Assembly: GCA_016764435.1 (NCBI GenBank)
Contig: JAESRX010000091.1
Location: forward strand, 9,829-51,350
Source of the DNA: Flavobacteriaceae bacterium
Lineage (GTDB): Bacteria > Bacteroidota > Bacteroidia > Flavobacteriales > Flavobacteriaceae
Direction of reading: 5' to 3'
Length of the DNA stretch: 41,522 bases
Positions 8,135 through 16,885 of this stretch are shown piece after piece; the stretch's first letter is position 1, and each line of letters begins with the position of its first letter. The notes under the pieces are model-generated. The model was not told the DNA's origin, did no database searches, and was given only the letters and a program-made list of their open reading frames with translations. The translations under genes and the position numbers were made by a program.

Positions 8135-10954
8135 ATGGAATATAACTTCAGAAAAATTGAAGCCGATTGGCAAAAATATTGGGCAGACAACGAAACGTTT
8201 AAAGCTTCCAATCAATCGGAGAAACCTAAGTATTACGTATTGGATATGTTTCCTTACCCTTCGGGAGCAGGACTGCATGTTGGGCATCCGTTAGGATATA
8301 TTGCCTCTGATATTTACGCACGTTACAAACGTCATAAAGGTTTTAATGTATTGCATCCTCAAGGCTATGATTCTTTTGGTTTACCTGCAGAGCAATATGC
8401 CATTCAAACAGGACAACATCCTGCTACCACTACGGAAGCGAATATAAAAACCTACCGTCGTCAGTTAGATAATATCGGATTTTCTTTTGACTGGTCCCGT
8501 GAAATCCGTACTTCAAACGCGGATTATTACAAGTGGACTCAGTGGATATTTATCCAATTATTTAATGCTTGGTATAATTTAGACAGTGACAAATCGGAAG
8601 ATATCAGTACCTTAATCACTCTTTTTGAAGCCGATGGAAATGCGACTGTAAAAGCAGCATGTGATGATGAAATTGATGCTTTTACTGCCACTGATTGGAA
8701 CGCTTTTTCTGAAGACAAAAAACAAGCAGTTTTATTACAATACCGTCTTACATTTTTATCAGAAACGGAAGTGAACTGGTGTCCTGGATTAGGAACTGTG
8801 TTAGCAAACGACGAAATGGTCAACGGTGTTTCAGAACGTGGCGGACATACCGTAGTTCGCAAGAAAATGAAGCAGTGGAGCATGCGTATTTCTGCCTATG
8901 CACAACGCTTATTAGATGGATTAAATACCATTGATTGGCCACAACCATTAAAGGATTCTCAAACCAACTGGATTGGGAGATCACAAGGTGCGATGGTTAG
9001 TTTTCAAATTGAAAAATTTGAAGAAAAAATTGACGTATTCACGACAAGACCTGATACCATCTATGGTGTTTCATTTATGACACTAGCTCCGGAACATGAA
9101 TTAGTTCAAAAGATTGTAACAGACGAACATCGTGCAACTGTAGAAGAATACATTAAGGCCACTTCAAAACGTAGTGAATTAGATCGTATGGCGGATGTAA
9201 AAACCATTTCTGGTGCCTTTACAGGAGCCTACGCCTTGCATCCTTTTACCGGAGAAAAAATTCAGATTTGGATTGGCGATTACGTATTGGCTAGTTACGG
9301 AACAGGAGCTGTAATGGCCGTTCCATGTGGAGACCAACGCGATTATGCTTTTGCAAAACATTTTAATATAGCCATTCCAAATATTTTTGCTGATACTGAT
9401 ATTTCTGAAACTTGTTTTGAAGGAAAAGAAGGGGTTAAATTGGCAAATTCTGATTTCTTAAATGGCTTGCCTTATAAAAAGGCGATGAAAACCATTATCT
9501 ACGAACTAGAAAAACGCAGTATTGGTTATGGAAAAATAAATTATCGTTTGCGCGATGCTGTATTTAGCCGCCAACGTTATTGGGGAGAACCATTCCCTGT
9601 GTATTATAAAAACGGATTGCCACAGATGATTGCCAAAGAATTTTTGCCAATCGCTTTACCAGAAGTGGAGAAATACTTACCTACCGAAGACGGAAAACCA
9701 CCTTTAGGAAACGCAGAAGTTTGGGCTTGGGATACCGAGAAAAACGAAATTGTAAATACCGATTTGGTGAACGATACGACTGTATTTCCATTGGAATTGA
9801 ACACCATGCCAGGTTGGGCAGGAAGTTCTTGGTATTTTAACCGCTATATGGATGCGAGTAACACAGGTGATTTTGTAAGTAAAGAAGCCGTAGATTATTG
9901 GCAAGACATCGATTTATATATTGGAGGAAGCGAACATGCTACCGGACATTTATTATATGCTCGTTTTTGGCAAAAATTCTTATTTGATTTAGGACACCTT
10001 CCTAAAGAGGAATTTGCTAAAAAACTGATCAACCAAGGAATGATTTTAGGGACGAGTGCTTTTGTATATCGCTTAGAAGGAACTAATAAATTTGTTTCAA
10101 AAGGATTGATAGGCGACCAAAAAGTACAGGCCATTCATGCCGATGTTGCCTTGGTAAATACTTCTGACGAATTGGATGTGGAAGGATTTAAAAACCACCC
10201 ATTAAACAGAGATTATAAGGACGCTGAATTCATTTTAGAAGGCGATAAATATGTGGTTGGCCGTGAAGTAGAAAAGATGTCAAAATCTAAGTACAATGTG
10301 GTAAACCCAGACCAAATCTGTGAGGAATACGGAGCAGATAGTTTGCGATTGTTCGAAATGTTCTTAGGACCTTTAGAGCAAGCAAAACCTTGGAAAACTT
10401 CAGGGATTTCTGGAGTACATTCATTTTTGAAAAAACTTTGGAAATTGTACCTAGTCGATGAAAAATTCTCAGTAAACGAGGAGGCGCCAACAAAAGACGA
10501 ATTAAAGACATTGCACAAGACGCTCAAAAAAGTAGAAGAAGACATTGAGAATTTCTCTTTTAACACTTCTGTTTCTACCTTTATGATCGCCGTGAATGAA
10601 CTGACAGCTGCTAAGTGTAACAAGCGTGCTATCTTAGAGCCATTGGCATTATTAGTTTCACCTTATGCTCCACATATTGCGGAGGAATTATGGAAAAACT
10701 TAGGGCATACAGGGTCTATTTCTACCGTAGACTTCCCTGTTTTTGAACCAAAACACTTGATTGAAAGCAGTAAAGTATATCCTATTTCTTTTAACGGAAA
10801 AATGAGATTTACCTTAGAACTCCCTTTAGACATGAGTAAGGAAGAGATCGAAAAAACAGTAATGGCTCACGAAAAAACCATCGCTCAATTAGCAGGTCGA
10901 ACGCCTAAGAAAATAATAATTGTACCAGGAAAAATTGTAAATCTGGTAGGTTAA
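8135..10954 (+). CDS. leuS: Leucyl-tRNA synthetase
   Basis: Charges tRNA-Leu with leucine in the cytoplasm. The class I signatures are HVGH (48-51) and KMSKS (714-718). The CP1 editing domain is recognisable from FTTRPDTIYGVSFMTLAP and YGTGAVMAVPCGDQRD. At 939 residues it is about 80 longer than E. coli LeuRS. Extra sequence sits between the catalytic start and EVNWCPGLGTVLANDE (roughly residues 146-205, acidic and Asp-rich) and before KMSKS (FVYRLEGTNKFVSKGLIGDQKV region), a pattern I associate with Bacteroidota LeuRS. It is transcribed alone and ends in a strong terminator. Confidence 0.97.
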   Translation: MEYNFRKIEADWQKYWADNETFKASNQSEKPKYYVLDMFPYPSGAGLHVGHPLGYIASDIYARYKRHKGFNVLHPQGYDSFGLPAEQYAIQTGQHPATTTEANIKTYRRQLDNIGFSFDWSREIRTSNADYYKWTQWIFIQLFNAWYNLDSDKSEDISTLITLFEADGNATVKAACDDEIDAFTATDWNAFSEDKKQAVLLQYRLTFLSETEVNWCPGLGTVLANDEMVNGVSERGGHTVVRKKMKQWSMRISAYAQRLLDGLNTIDWPQPLKDSQTNWIGRSQGAMVSFQIEKFEEKIDVFTTRPDTIYGVSFMTLAPEHELVQKIVTDEHRATVEEYIKATSKRSELDRMADVKTISGAFTGAYALHPFTGEKIQIWIGDYVLASYGTGAVMAVPCGDQRDYAFAKHFNIAIPNIFADTDISETCFEGKEGVKLANSDFLNGLPYKKAMKTIIYELEKRSIGYGKINYRLRDAVFSRQRYWGEPFPVYYKNGLPQMIAKEFLPIALPEVEKYLPTEDGKPPLGNAEVWAWDTEKNEIVNTDLVNDTTVFPLELNTMPGWAGSSWYFNRYMDASNTGDFVSKEAVDYWQDIDLYIGGSEHATGHLLYARFWQKFLFDLGHLPKEEFAKKLINQGMILGTSAFVYRLEGTNKFVSKGLIGDQKVQAIHADVALVNTSDELDVEGFKNHPLNRDYKDAEFILEGDKYVVGREVEKMSKSKYNVVNPDQICEEYGADSLRLFEMFLGPLEQAKPWKTSGISGVHSFLKKLWKLYLVDEKFSVNEEAPTKDELKTLHKTLKKVEEDIENFSFNTSVSTFMIAVNELTAAKCNKRAILEPLALLVSPYAPHIAEELWKNLGHTGSISTVDFPVFEPKHLIESSKVYPISFNGKMRFTLELPLDMSKEEIEKTVMAHEKTIAQLAGRTPKKIIIVPGKIVNLVG

Positions 10955-10965
10955 ATAGTACTACA

Positions 10966-11000
10966 AACGGGCATCTAAATTTTAGATTCCCGTTTTTTTT
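10966..11000 (+). terminator. Terminator after leuS
   Basis: AACGGG-c-ATCTAAA paired with TTTAGAT-t-CCCGTT, one internal mismatch, followed by a T run. Confidence 0.9.
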
Positions 11001-11039
11001 ATTCCCTAATTTATTCTTCAACCCAAACAATCTCTCCCT

Positions 11040-11807
11040 ATGATTTTCAAAAAAAACAACATCAATTACAATACTCGTAAAGCACATCGTTATTTAGGAC
11101 TTTTTATAGGTATTCAATTTTTATTTTGGACTATCGGAGGCTTGTATTTTAGCTGGAATAACATGGATGATGTCCATGGAGAAAGCCTCTTAAAACACGA
11201 ACGCACGTATTTTAAAGATATTAATTTTGCGACGCTTCAAAAAGGGATTGACAGCATACAATTAGACACGAAAATAGACTCTACCCACTCCGTTCGCTTG
11301 ATAAATGTACTAGGGAAACCTATTGCACAATACCGTTATTTTGAGCAGGGTCAGGTAAAATTACAATTGATTGACGCCAGTAGCGGAGCTTTAAAAGCAC
11401 CACTTACGGGACAAGAATGCTTGGAACTTGCAGAAAGTAAATTAGCAACTAAAACACCGATTATAAAAGTCATATTTCTAGACAAACACAGCACAGGAAA
11501 CCACCATGAATATAGAGGAAGGCCTTTACCAGCTTACGCTTTTGAATTGGATCATTTTTCTAATACCACTATTTATGTGGCTACAGAACAAGCACAGGTA
11601 ATGGCTGTCCGCAACACCAATTGGCGTATTTTTGATTTTATGTGGATGCTACACACTATGGATTATAACACCCGTGATCATATTACCAATTGGGTACTTC
11701 GTATATTTTCTGTATTGGGATTAGTTACCCTATTTTCTGGTTTTTATTTGTTCTTTTTAACATCTCCGACCCTTAAGAAATTGAGAAGAAAGAAGAAGAA
11801 AAAATAA
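11040..11807 (+). CDS. PepSY-type two-helix membrane protein
   Basis: A 255-residue inner-membrane protein. The first helix (about 20-37, LGLFIGIQFLFWTIGGLYFSW) follows a basic N-terminus with RKAHRYLGL, typical of PepSY-associated TM proteins. A periplasmic PepSY-like region contains ECLELAESKL and LPAYAFELDHFSNTTIYVATEQAQVMAVRNTNWRIFDFMWMLHTMDY. A second helix (about 222-245) ends in a very basic Lys/Arg tail. This His/Trp-rich layout is common in iron-linked reductases and TonB-receptor partners. Function is not established. It is monocistronic, after the leuS terminator. Confidence 0.75.
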   Translation: MIFKKNNINYNTRKAHRYLGLFIGIQFLFWTIGGLYFSWNNMDDVHGESLLKHERTYFKDINFATLQKGIDSIQLDTKIDSTHSVRLINVLGKPIAQYRYFEQGQVKLQLIDASSGALKAPLTGQECLELAESKLATKTPIIKVIFLDKHSTGNHHEYRGRPLPAYAFELDHFSNTTIYVATEQAQVMAVRNTNWRIFDFMWMLHTMDYNTRDHITNWVLRIFSVLGLVTLFSGFYLFFLTSPTLKKLRRKKKKK

Positions 11808-12279
11808 GTCTCTTCTCTGCGACAACACCAGAGAGAAGCAACACGTGTTAAGTTTAGCTATCGCATACATTTACAATAGACATTAAAACATCCCAAGAGC
11901 CAAGAATCGCATTATTTGATTCTTGGTTTTTTTTGCTCAAAAAACCACTTCCTATCCTACTTAAAGTCCCCAAAAATGGAACGTCGCACCAAACCTAATT
12001 ACAAATAGTCAGTTAGAGATCACATTAATTTTCAGTATTTCTAGCGGGAAATCTAAGAAGATCAGGTGGTATCCTTCAATTCCCTAACAACGAAAGAACG
12101 CAAAACAAACGCGTTACATCCATCATTAGCAAGTGCTATTTCGAGCCCCCACGCCATCCACAAACTCAACACTGACAAACACTTACATAACATTCATTTG
12201 AAACTAAAAAACGGCTTCAATAAACAGAATTTTTGTTGCCTAAGAATTGACTATATTTACGTCTTAGTCCAAAAATTCT
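11808..12279. other. 472-nt intergenic region without a gene
   Basis: The only clear element is the terminator at 11900-11934. A weak stem (TCTCTG/CAGAGA, 11814-11834) precedes it. The second half is C/A-rich and contains an open frame that overlaps the kinase start and is judged spurious. A degenerate -7 (TATATTTA, 12252-12259) lies 20 nt before the kinase ATG. Confidence 0.6.
11900..11934 (+). terminator. Terminator
   Basis: A perfect 9-bp stem CCAAGAATC / GATTCTTGG with a 9-nt loop and eight Ts. It probably ends the PepSY gene's transcript 92 nt downstream of its stop. Confidence 0.88.
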
Positions 12280-13737
12280 ATGAAAACAAAATCACTCTCG
12301 TTTCAGCTTCGAATATTCTTAGCTATGATGTTATTGATACTACTAGCCTCGGTATTAATTGCAGCAGTAACGGTGTATCAATACAAAGAACAAACCATTG
12401 AATACAATACAGGAAGGCTTGAAAGAAAAGAAGATGCTGTAAAATCTGCCATCCATATTTGGCTGAACGACAGTAATAACTCCTCTCCTATTACCACTAA
12501 AAACTTAGCTTTTATTTTCAAGGAAAAAATTCATGAAATATCTAGTATTCATAAACTAGAGGTAAATATTTACGATTTAAAAGGGGTCTTATTAAAAAGT
12601 TCTTATTCGGGATTTGTAAAAAATGTAATTCCTAAAAAACTATCAGGAAACACGGTGAAAAGCCTTGCAAGTTCACCATTGCACAGACTTGTAAACCTTA
12701 CCAAGGTAGAAGATAAAAAGCGACAATCGTCCTTTACATATATTGTAGACAATAAATTTAAACCCATCGGAATTTTAAATTTACGCTACTTTCAAGACAA
12801 TACATCGCAAGAAAAAGATTTGGAGGAATTCTTAGTTCGTATGGCATTCGTATATCTACTCATGTTTATTTTAGCTATCGGATTGGCCTATTTTATTTCA
12901 AGATACATCACGAAGTCATTAAAAATGGTCACCGAAAAAATGTACCTGACAAGTTTGAGTGAACGGAATGAAAAAATAATTCTTAGAAACGCAAGTACTG
13001 AAATTCACACCTTAGTAAATGCCTACAATAAGATGATAGACGCACTAGAAGAAAGTGCCGTAAAATTAGCCAAAGGAGAACGAGAACAAGCGTGGAGAGA
13101 GATGGCGAAACAAGTGGCACATGAGATTAAAAACCCATTGACCCCTATGCGATTGACCGTCCAAAGTTTTCAACGAAAATTTGACCCAAGCGACCCTCTA
13201 ATACATGAAAAACTTAACGAACATAGCCAGACACTGATCCAACAGATAGATACCTTAAGTTCCATCGCTTCGGCATTTTCTAACTTTGCAAACATGCCAA
13301 AACAGCAACGTGAAAAAATGGACATTGTGGAGGTTCTAAAACATTCTTTAGATATTTTCCCTGAGGATTACATTCGTTTTTACCCCAAGGAAAAAAGCAT
13401 TATCGCAGAATTAGATAAATCTCAGATCATTAGAATCATAACCAACCTCGTAAAAAACGCGACACAAGCGTTAGAAGACACCAAAGACAAAAAAATAGAA
13501 GTCCGTATCTTTAAAAAGGACGGTCATGTTACTTTTACGGTCGCAGACAATGGAAGAGGTATTTCGGAAGAGGTTAAAAACCGAGTTTTTGAGCCAAAAT
13601 TCACGACTAAATCTAGCGGCATGGGCTTAGGACTTCCGATGGTTAAAAATATCGTGAATGCCTTTGATGGCCATATTTCATTCACATCACAAGAAAATAA
13701 AGGAACCGTATTTACAGTTAGTTTACCTATTAAATAA
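12280..13737 (+). CDS. NtrY-like sensor histidine kinase
   Basis: A 485-residue membrane kinase. TM1 spans about 11-31, a periplasmic sensor about 32-185, TM2 about 186-207, and a HAMP-like linker about 208-262. The phospho-acceptor is H281 in VAHEIKNPLTPMRL, the form seen in NtrY-type kinases. The ATPase shows the N box NLVKNATQAL (389-398), G1 DNGRG (423-427) and G2 GMGLGLP (447-453). All catalytic motifs are intact. No response regulator is adjacent, so its partner is unknown. The next gene, an enoyl-CoA hydratase, begins 7 nt after its stop and is probably co-transcribed. Confidence 0.92.
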   Translation: MKTKSLSFQLRIFLAMMLLILLASVLIAAVTVYQYKEQTIEYNTGRLERKEDAVKSAIHIWLNDSNNSSPITTKNLAFIFKEKIHEISSIHKLEVNIYDLKGVLLKSSYSGFVKNVIPKKLSGNTVKSLASSPLHRLVNLTKVEDKKRQSSFTYIVDNKFKPIGILNLRYFQDNTSQEKDLEEFLVRMAFVYLLMFILAIGLAYFISRYITKSLKMVTEKMYLTSLSERNEKIILRNASTEIHTLVNAYNKMIDALEESAVKLAKGEREQAWREMAKQVAHEIKNPLTPMRLTVQSFQRKFDPSDPLIHEKLNEHSQTLIQQIDTLSSIASAFSNFANMPKQQREKMDIVEVLKHSLDIFPEDYIRFYPKEKSIIAELDKSQIIRIITNLVKNATQALEDTKDKKIEVRIFKKDGHVTFTVADNGRGISEEVKNRVFEPKFTTKSSGMGLGLPMVKNIVNAFDGHISFTSQENKGTVFTVSLPIK

Positions 13738-13744
13738 ATAAATT

Positions 13745-14521
13745 ATGAAATTTGAAAATATCCTTATTGAAAAAAGTGAACAAATAGCGACTATTATAAT
13801 CAATAGACCTACAAAGCTAAATGCACTCAATAAAAAGACGATTTATGAACTCGGGCTTGCTTTTGACAACTTACAAAACGATGATGACACCAAGGTCATT
13901 GTGCTTACAGGAAGTGGTACGAAGGCATTTGTAGCAGGTGCAGACATTTCTGAATTTGCTGATTTCAGTGTACACCAAGGTGCTGCCTTAGCCGCTGAAG
14001 GGCAAGAAACACTCTTTGATCTTGTACAAAACCTAGAAACTCCAGTAATTGCCGCCATCAATGGTTTTGCCTTAGGAGGAGGGTTGGAATTAGCCATGGC
14101 CGCTCATTTTAGAATTGCAAGCAACAATGCAAAAATGGGACTTCCAGAAGTTTCATTAGGGGTAATTCCTGGTTATGGAGGAACACAGCGCTTACCACAA
14201 TTAGTAGGCAAAGGAAAAGCATTCGAAATGATACTCACAGCAAACATGCTCTCCGCTGAAGAGGCTTTAAAAAACGGATTGGTAAATTATGTAACAACAC
14301 CAGAGGACTTATTACCTTTATGTTATAAACTCGCCAAAAAGATTACCCGTAATTCTTCTCGCGCAATCGCTGCTGCTATCAGAGCTGTCAATGCCAATTA
14401 CGACACTGATGTAGATGGTTATTTGACTGAAATAAATGAATTTGGCCATTGCTTTGGCACAGCCGATTTTAAGGAAGGAACGAGCGCTTTTTTAGAGAAA
14501 AGACCTGCTGATTTCGAATAG
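13745..14521 (+). CDS. Enoyl-CoA hydratase/isomerase (crotonase family)
   Basis: A 258-residue cytoplasmic crotonase. It has AFVAGADISEF (oxyanion-hole region), AAINGFALGGGLELAMAAHFRIA (second oxyanion Gly) and the catalytic-Glu region GLPEVSLGVIPGYGGTQRLPQLVG. Both the FAVAGAD-type and PEVxxGxxPGxGGTQ signatures fit a 3-hydroxyacyl-CoA dehydratase of fatty-acid oxidation. The exact substrate is not determined. It follows the kinase with a 7-nt gap, which is an unusual pairing. A terminator lies 100 nt downstream. Confidence 0.93.
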   Translation: MKFENILIEKSEQIATIIINRPTKLNALNKKTIYELGLAFDNLQNDDDTKVIVLTGSGTKAFVAGADISEFADFSVHQGAALAAEGQETLFDLVQNLETPVIAAINGFALGGGLELAMAAHFRIASNNAKMGLPEVSLGVIPGYGGTQRLPQLVGKGKAFEMILTANMLSAEEALKNGLVNYVTTPEDLLPLCYKLAKKITRNSSRAIAAAIRAVNANYDTDVDGYLTEINEFGHCFGTADFKEGTSAFLEKRPADFE

Positions 14522-14620
14522 TCTCTCCACCAACGGAACCTTTTCTACAAGAAAGATATTCTGTTAAGGTTTGTCCATTATCCGTAATTAACCCAGCTAA
14601 TTATCAACGATACATTTAAC

Positions 14621-14656
14621 ATCCCTGTCACCTCTTTTCGACTGACAGGGATTTTT
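14621..14656 (+). terminator. Terminator after kinase/enoyl-CoA hydratase unit
   Basis: A perfect 10-bp stem ATCCCTGTCA / TGACAGGGAT, 12-nt loop, T run. Confidence 0.87.
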
Positions 14657-14727
14657 AGGTATTGAAATTTTATTTTTCATCGTCAAATCTTAGGACGTTA
14701 TGTACCTCCTACATCCCATTGACAAAA

Positions 14728-15381
14728 TTATAATTCACCTTTCCACTCTGCATAGAATTGGCTTAAAAAACCTTCCATATACACATGGCGCTCTTGGGCT
14801 ATTTTCTGCCCAGTAAGCGTGTTCATTTTATCTTTAAGCTTCAGTAGTTTTTCATAAAAATGATTGATGGTAGGCGCCGTCGATTTTTTATATTCCTGCT
14901 TAGTCATGTTCATTTCTGGTGCAATATCCGGATTGTACATCGCCCTATTTTTAAATCCTCCATAGTTAAAACAGCGTGCAATTCCGATCGCTCCAATGGC
15001 ATCCAAACGATCTGCATCCTGAATCACATCCAATTCTGCAGAGGTAAATGTTTGTTTAAAATTCCCTCCTTTGTAGGATATATTGGTAATTATACGTTCT
15101 ACATGTAGGATATCCTCTTTACGAACTTCCAATCCTTCTAAAAACTCACGAGCCATTTTAGGTCCCACCGTCTCATCTCCATCATAGAATTTAGCATCGG
15201 CAATATCGTGTAATAAGGCCCCTAACTCCACTATAAATAGGTTTACTTGTTCGCTTTTCGCAATTAATTTGGCATTGTTCCAAACCCGTAAAACATGAAA
15301 CCAATCATGGCCTCCTTCGGCATCTATTAAAGTTTCCTGTACAAACTGTTGGGTTTTAAGTATAATGTCTTGTTCTGTCAT
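14728..15381 (-). CDS. HD-domain phosphohydrolase (YedJ-like)
   Basis: A 217-residue soluble protein. The metal ligands of an HD hydrolase are visible: H29 in GHDWFHVLRVWNNA, H58-D59 in LGALLHDIADAKF, and a distal Asp in IQDADRLDAIGAIGIARC. The spacing and the DAxRLDAIGAIGIAR segment match the YedJ/YpgQ-type HD proteins, some of which hydrolyse nucleotides. The true substrate is unknown. It lies downstream of the bacilliredoxin gene on the same strand, separated by a hairpin, so it may be transcribed by read-through or from its own promoter. Confidence 0.88.
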   Translation of the reverse strand: MTEQDIILKTQQFVQETLIDAEGGHDWFHVLRVWNNAKLIAKSEQVNLFIVELGALLHDIADAKFYDGDETVGPKMAREFLEGLEVRKEDILHVERIITNISYKGGNFKQTFTSAELDVIQDADRLDAIGAIGIARCFNYGGFKNRAMYNPDIAPEMNMTKQEYKKSTAPTINHFYEKLLKLKDKMNTLTGQKIAQERHVYMEGFLSQFYAEWKGEL

Positions 15382-15409
15382 CTAAATTTAAAATATAGGC
15401 TAAAATAAG

Positions 15410-15433
15410 AAAATCCGCTCGAAAGCGGATTTT
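15410..15433 (-). terminator. Terminator after bacilliredoxin gene
   Basis: A perfect 10-bp stem AAAATCCGCT / AGCGGATTTT with a 4-nt loop. On the minus strand it ends in TTTTCTTATTTT, 42 nt past the bacilliredoxin stop. Confidence 0.75.
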
Positions 15434-15475
15434 AATTTAAGAGCAAAAGCTCCAAGTTATGTGTTTACTAGTAAA

Positions 15476-15889
15476 TTACGAACAAAACTCCTCATAAGCA
15501 GCAGCCAAGTTAGAGGCAATTACATCTGCCGGACGTCCTTCGATATGATGACGTTCTAACATATGAACCAATGCTCCATCTTTAAACAAAGCAATCGCAG
15601 GTGACGAAGGAGGGAATGGTGCTGTTTGTGCACGAACTTCTGCAACAGCCTCTGCATCAACTCCAGCAAAAACCGTAGTTATTTGCGTTGGTGTTTTATC
15701 AAATTTCAAAGAAGCGATTGCTCCAGGACGTGCTGTACCAGCAGCACAACCACATACGGAGTTAATCATTACTAAAGTAGTTCCTTTTTTCTTTAATGCT
15801 TCTTTTACAGCATCTGCTGTTTGTAATTCTGTAAATCCTGCGTTTACAAGCTCTTGACGCATTGGGTTTACTATTTCTGGTGGATACAT
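15476..15889 (-). CDS. BrxA/BrxB family bacilliredoxin
   Basis: A 137-residue thioredoxin-fold protein of the usual family length. The signature is [13 protein letters not shown], with the CGC active site at C46-G-C48, which distinguishes bacilliredoxins (YphP/YqiW type) from CxxC thioredoxins. In Firmicutes these remove bacillithiol from protein thiols, and many Bacteroidota also have the family. The conserved ARPG and C-terminal [17 protein letters not shown] segments are present. It has its own -33/-7 promoter and a hairpin after the stop. Confidence 0.93.
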   Translation of the reverse strand: MYPPEIVNPMRQELVNAGFTELQTADAVKEALKKKGTTLVMINSVCGCAAGTARPGAIASLKFDKTPTQITTVFAGVDAEAVAEVRAQTAPFPPSSPAIALFKDGALVHMLERHHIEGRPADVIASNLAAAYEEFCS

Positions 15890-15920
15890 AGTATTTGTTA
15901 TTTTTTGTGTTTTTAAAGTA

Positions 15921-15952
15921 CAAAGATACTCATATCCTCTTAATTTTTACAA
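15921..15952 (-). promoter_or_regulatory. Bacilliredoxin promoter
   Basis: On the minus strand, TTG (15950-15952), 21 nt, then TATCTTTG (15921-15928). Both halves fit the flavobacterial consensus, and the -7 lies 31 nt before the ATG. Confidence 0.7.
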
Positions 15953-15991
15953 AATATTAACAGCCCTATTGTTATCAACACGTTAAAGTCT

Positions 15992-16015
15992 GCTCAAATC
16001 CACTTATATTTGAGC
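15992..16015. promoter_or_regulatory. Inverted repeat over the TerB-DnaJ promoter
   Basis: Perfect 8-bp arms GCTCAAAT and ATTTGAGC with an 8-nt spacer. The right arm overlaps the -7 element TATATTTG (16005-16012) of the downstream gene, so a bound repressor would block it. Confidence 0.5.
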
Positions 16016-16029
16016 TTTTAAACAACAAT

Positions 16030-16770
16030 ATGGGAAATTTTGGAAAATGGCTAGGTGCTGGATTGGGATTCACCTTTGGGGGACCTATCGGAAGCGTTTT
16101 AGGGTTTGCAGTGGGAAGTTTTATTGATGGATTCTCCTCTGCAGATGTAAAAAACGCTAGGAATTACAGCCAAGGAGCACACAATACTCAATCAGGAGAT
16201 TTTGAAATAAGCTTGTTAATTTTGGCATCCGTAGTGATTAAATCAGACGGAAATATAGACCAACGAGAACTCGCTTATGTACGTACTCATTTTACAAGAA
16301 TGTACGGTGAAGAACGAGCAAAAAACGCATTTAAATTATTTAAAAGCATCATTAAGGGAGAGGTATCTACACGGCAGGTTTGTATGCAAATACGACAAAA
16401 CACCACCCATGCTTCCCGATTACAATTGATTCATTTTTTGTTTGGAATTGCCAAAGCAGATGGACTTGTAAACGAACACGAAATACACTCTATCCAAACT
16501 ATTTCAAATTATTTATACATCAGCAGTCACGATTTTGAGTCTATAAAAGCGATGTTTTTCGAAAGTACTGATGCAGCCTATACCATTTTAGAAATCACAA
16601 AATCAGTTCCGGACAGTGAGGTTAAAAAAGCCTACAGAAAATTGGTAAAAAAACACCATCCAGATAAATTACAACATTTAGGAGAAGAACACATAAAAGG
16701 GGCCTTGGAAAAATTTAGACAAATCCAGGAAGCCTATGAAAAAATCCAAAAAGAGCGTGGGTTTAAATAA
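16030..16770 (+). CDS. TerB-like and J-domain protein
   Basis: A 246-residue co-chaperone-like protein. The first 33 residues are Gly-rich with GxxxG spacing (LGAGLGFTFGGPIGSVLGFAVGSFID) and may form a membrane-inserting hairpin. A TerB/DjlA-like helical domain spans about 55-175 (LLILASVVIKSDGNIDQREL, AKADGLVNEHEI: two Asp-rich loops). A C-terminal J domain spans about 180-246 with the HPD motif at 210-212. The order matches DjlA, which recruits DnaK to the membrane face. The -7 TATATTTG lies 17 nt before the ATG inside an inverted repeat. It ends at a terminator shared with the convergent hemD. Confidence 0.9.
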   Translation: MGNFGKWLGAGLGFTFGGPIGSVLGFAVGSFIDGFSSADVKNARNYSQGAHNTQSGDFEISLLILASVVIKSDGNIDQRELAYVRTHFTRMYGEERAKNAFKLFKSIIKGEVSTRQVCMQIRQNTTHASRLQLIHFLFGIAKADGLVNEHEIHSIQTISNYLYISSHDFESIKAMFFESTDAAYTILEITKSVPDSEVKKAYRKLVKKHHPDKLQHLGEEHIKGALEKFRQIQEAYEKIQKERGFK

Positions 16771-16827
16771 AACAGAGACGAGATAAGCAATAGCATTACT
16801 TAACATGCATCAGCAATCATTCGTACA

Positions 16828-16864
16828 AAAAAAGTCCTTTAGATTTTCTCTAAAGGACTTTTTT
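16828..16864. terminator. Bidirectional terminator between convergent genes
   Basis: A 16-bp perfect stem AAAAAAGTCCTTTAGA / TCTAAAGGACTTTTTT with a 5-nt loop. It has A and T runs on opposite sides, so it can stop both the TerB-DnaJ and hemD transcripts. Confidence 0.9.
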
Positions 16865-16885
16865 AAGACACTTAATGAAGTGAAT

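Noticed and set aside
12066-12401. Open frame of 111 codons ahead of the histidine kinase
   Set aside because: It overlaps the kinase start in another frame, begins in non-coding C/A-rich sequence with a GTG, has no promoter or domain, and its composition is unlike the neighbours.
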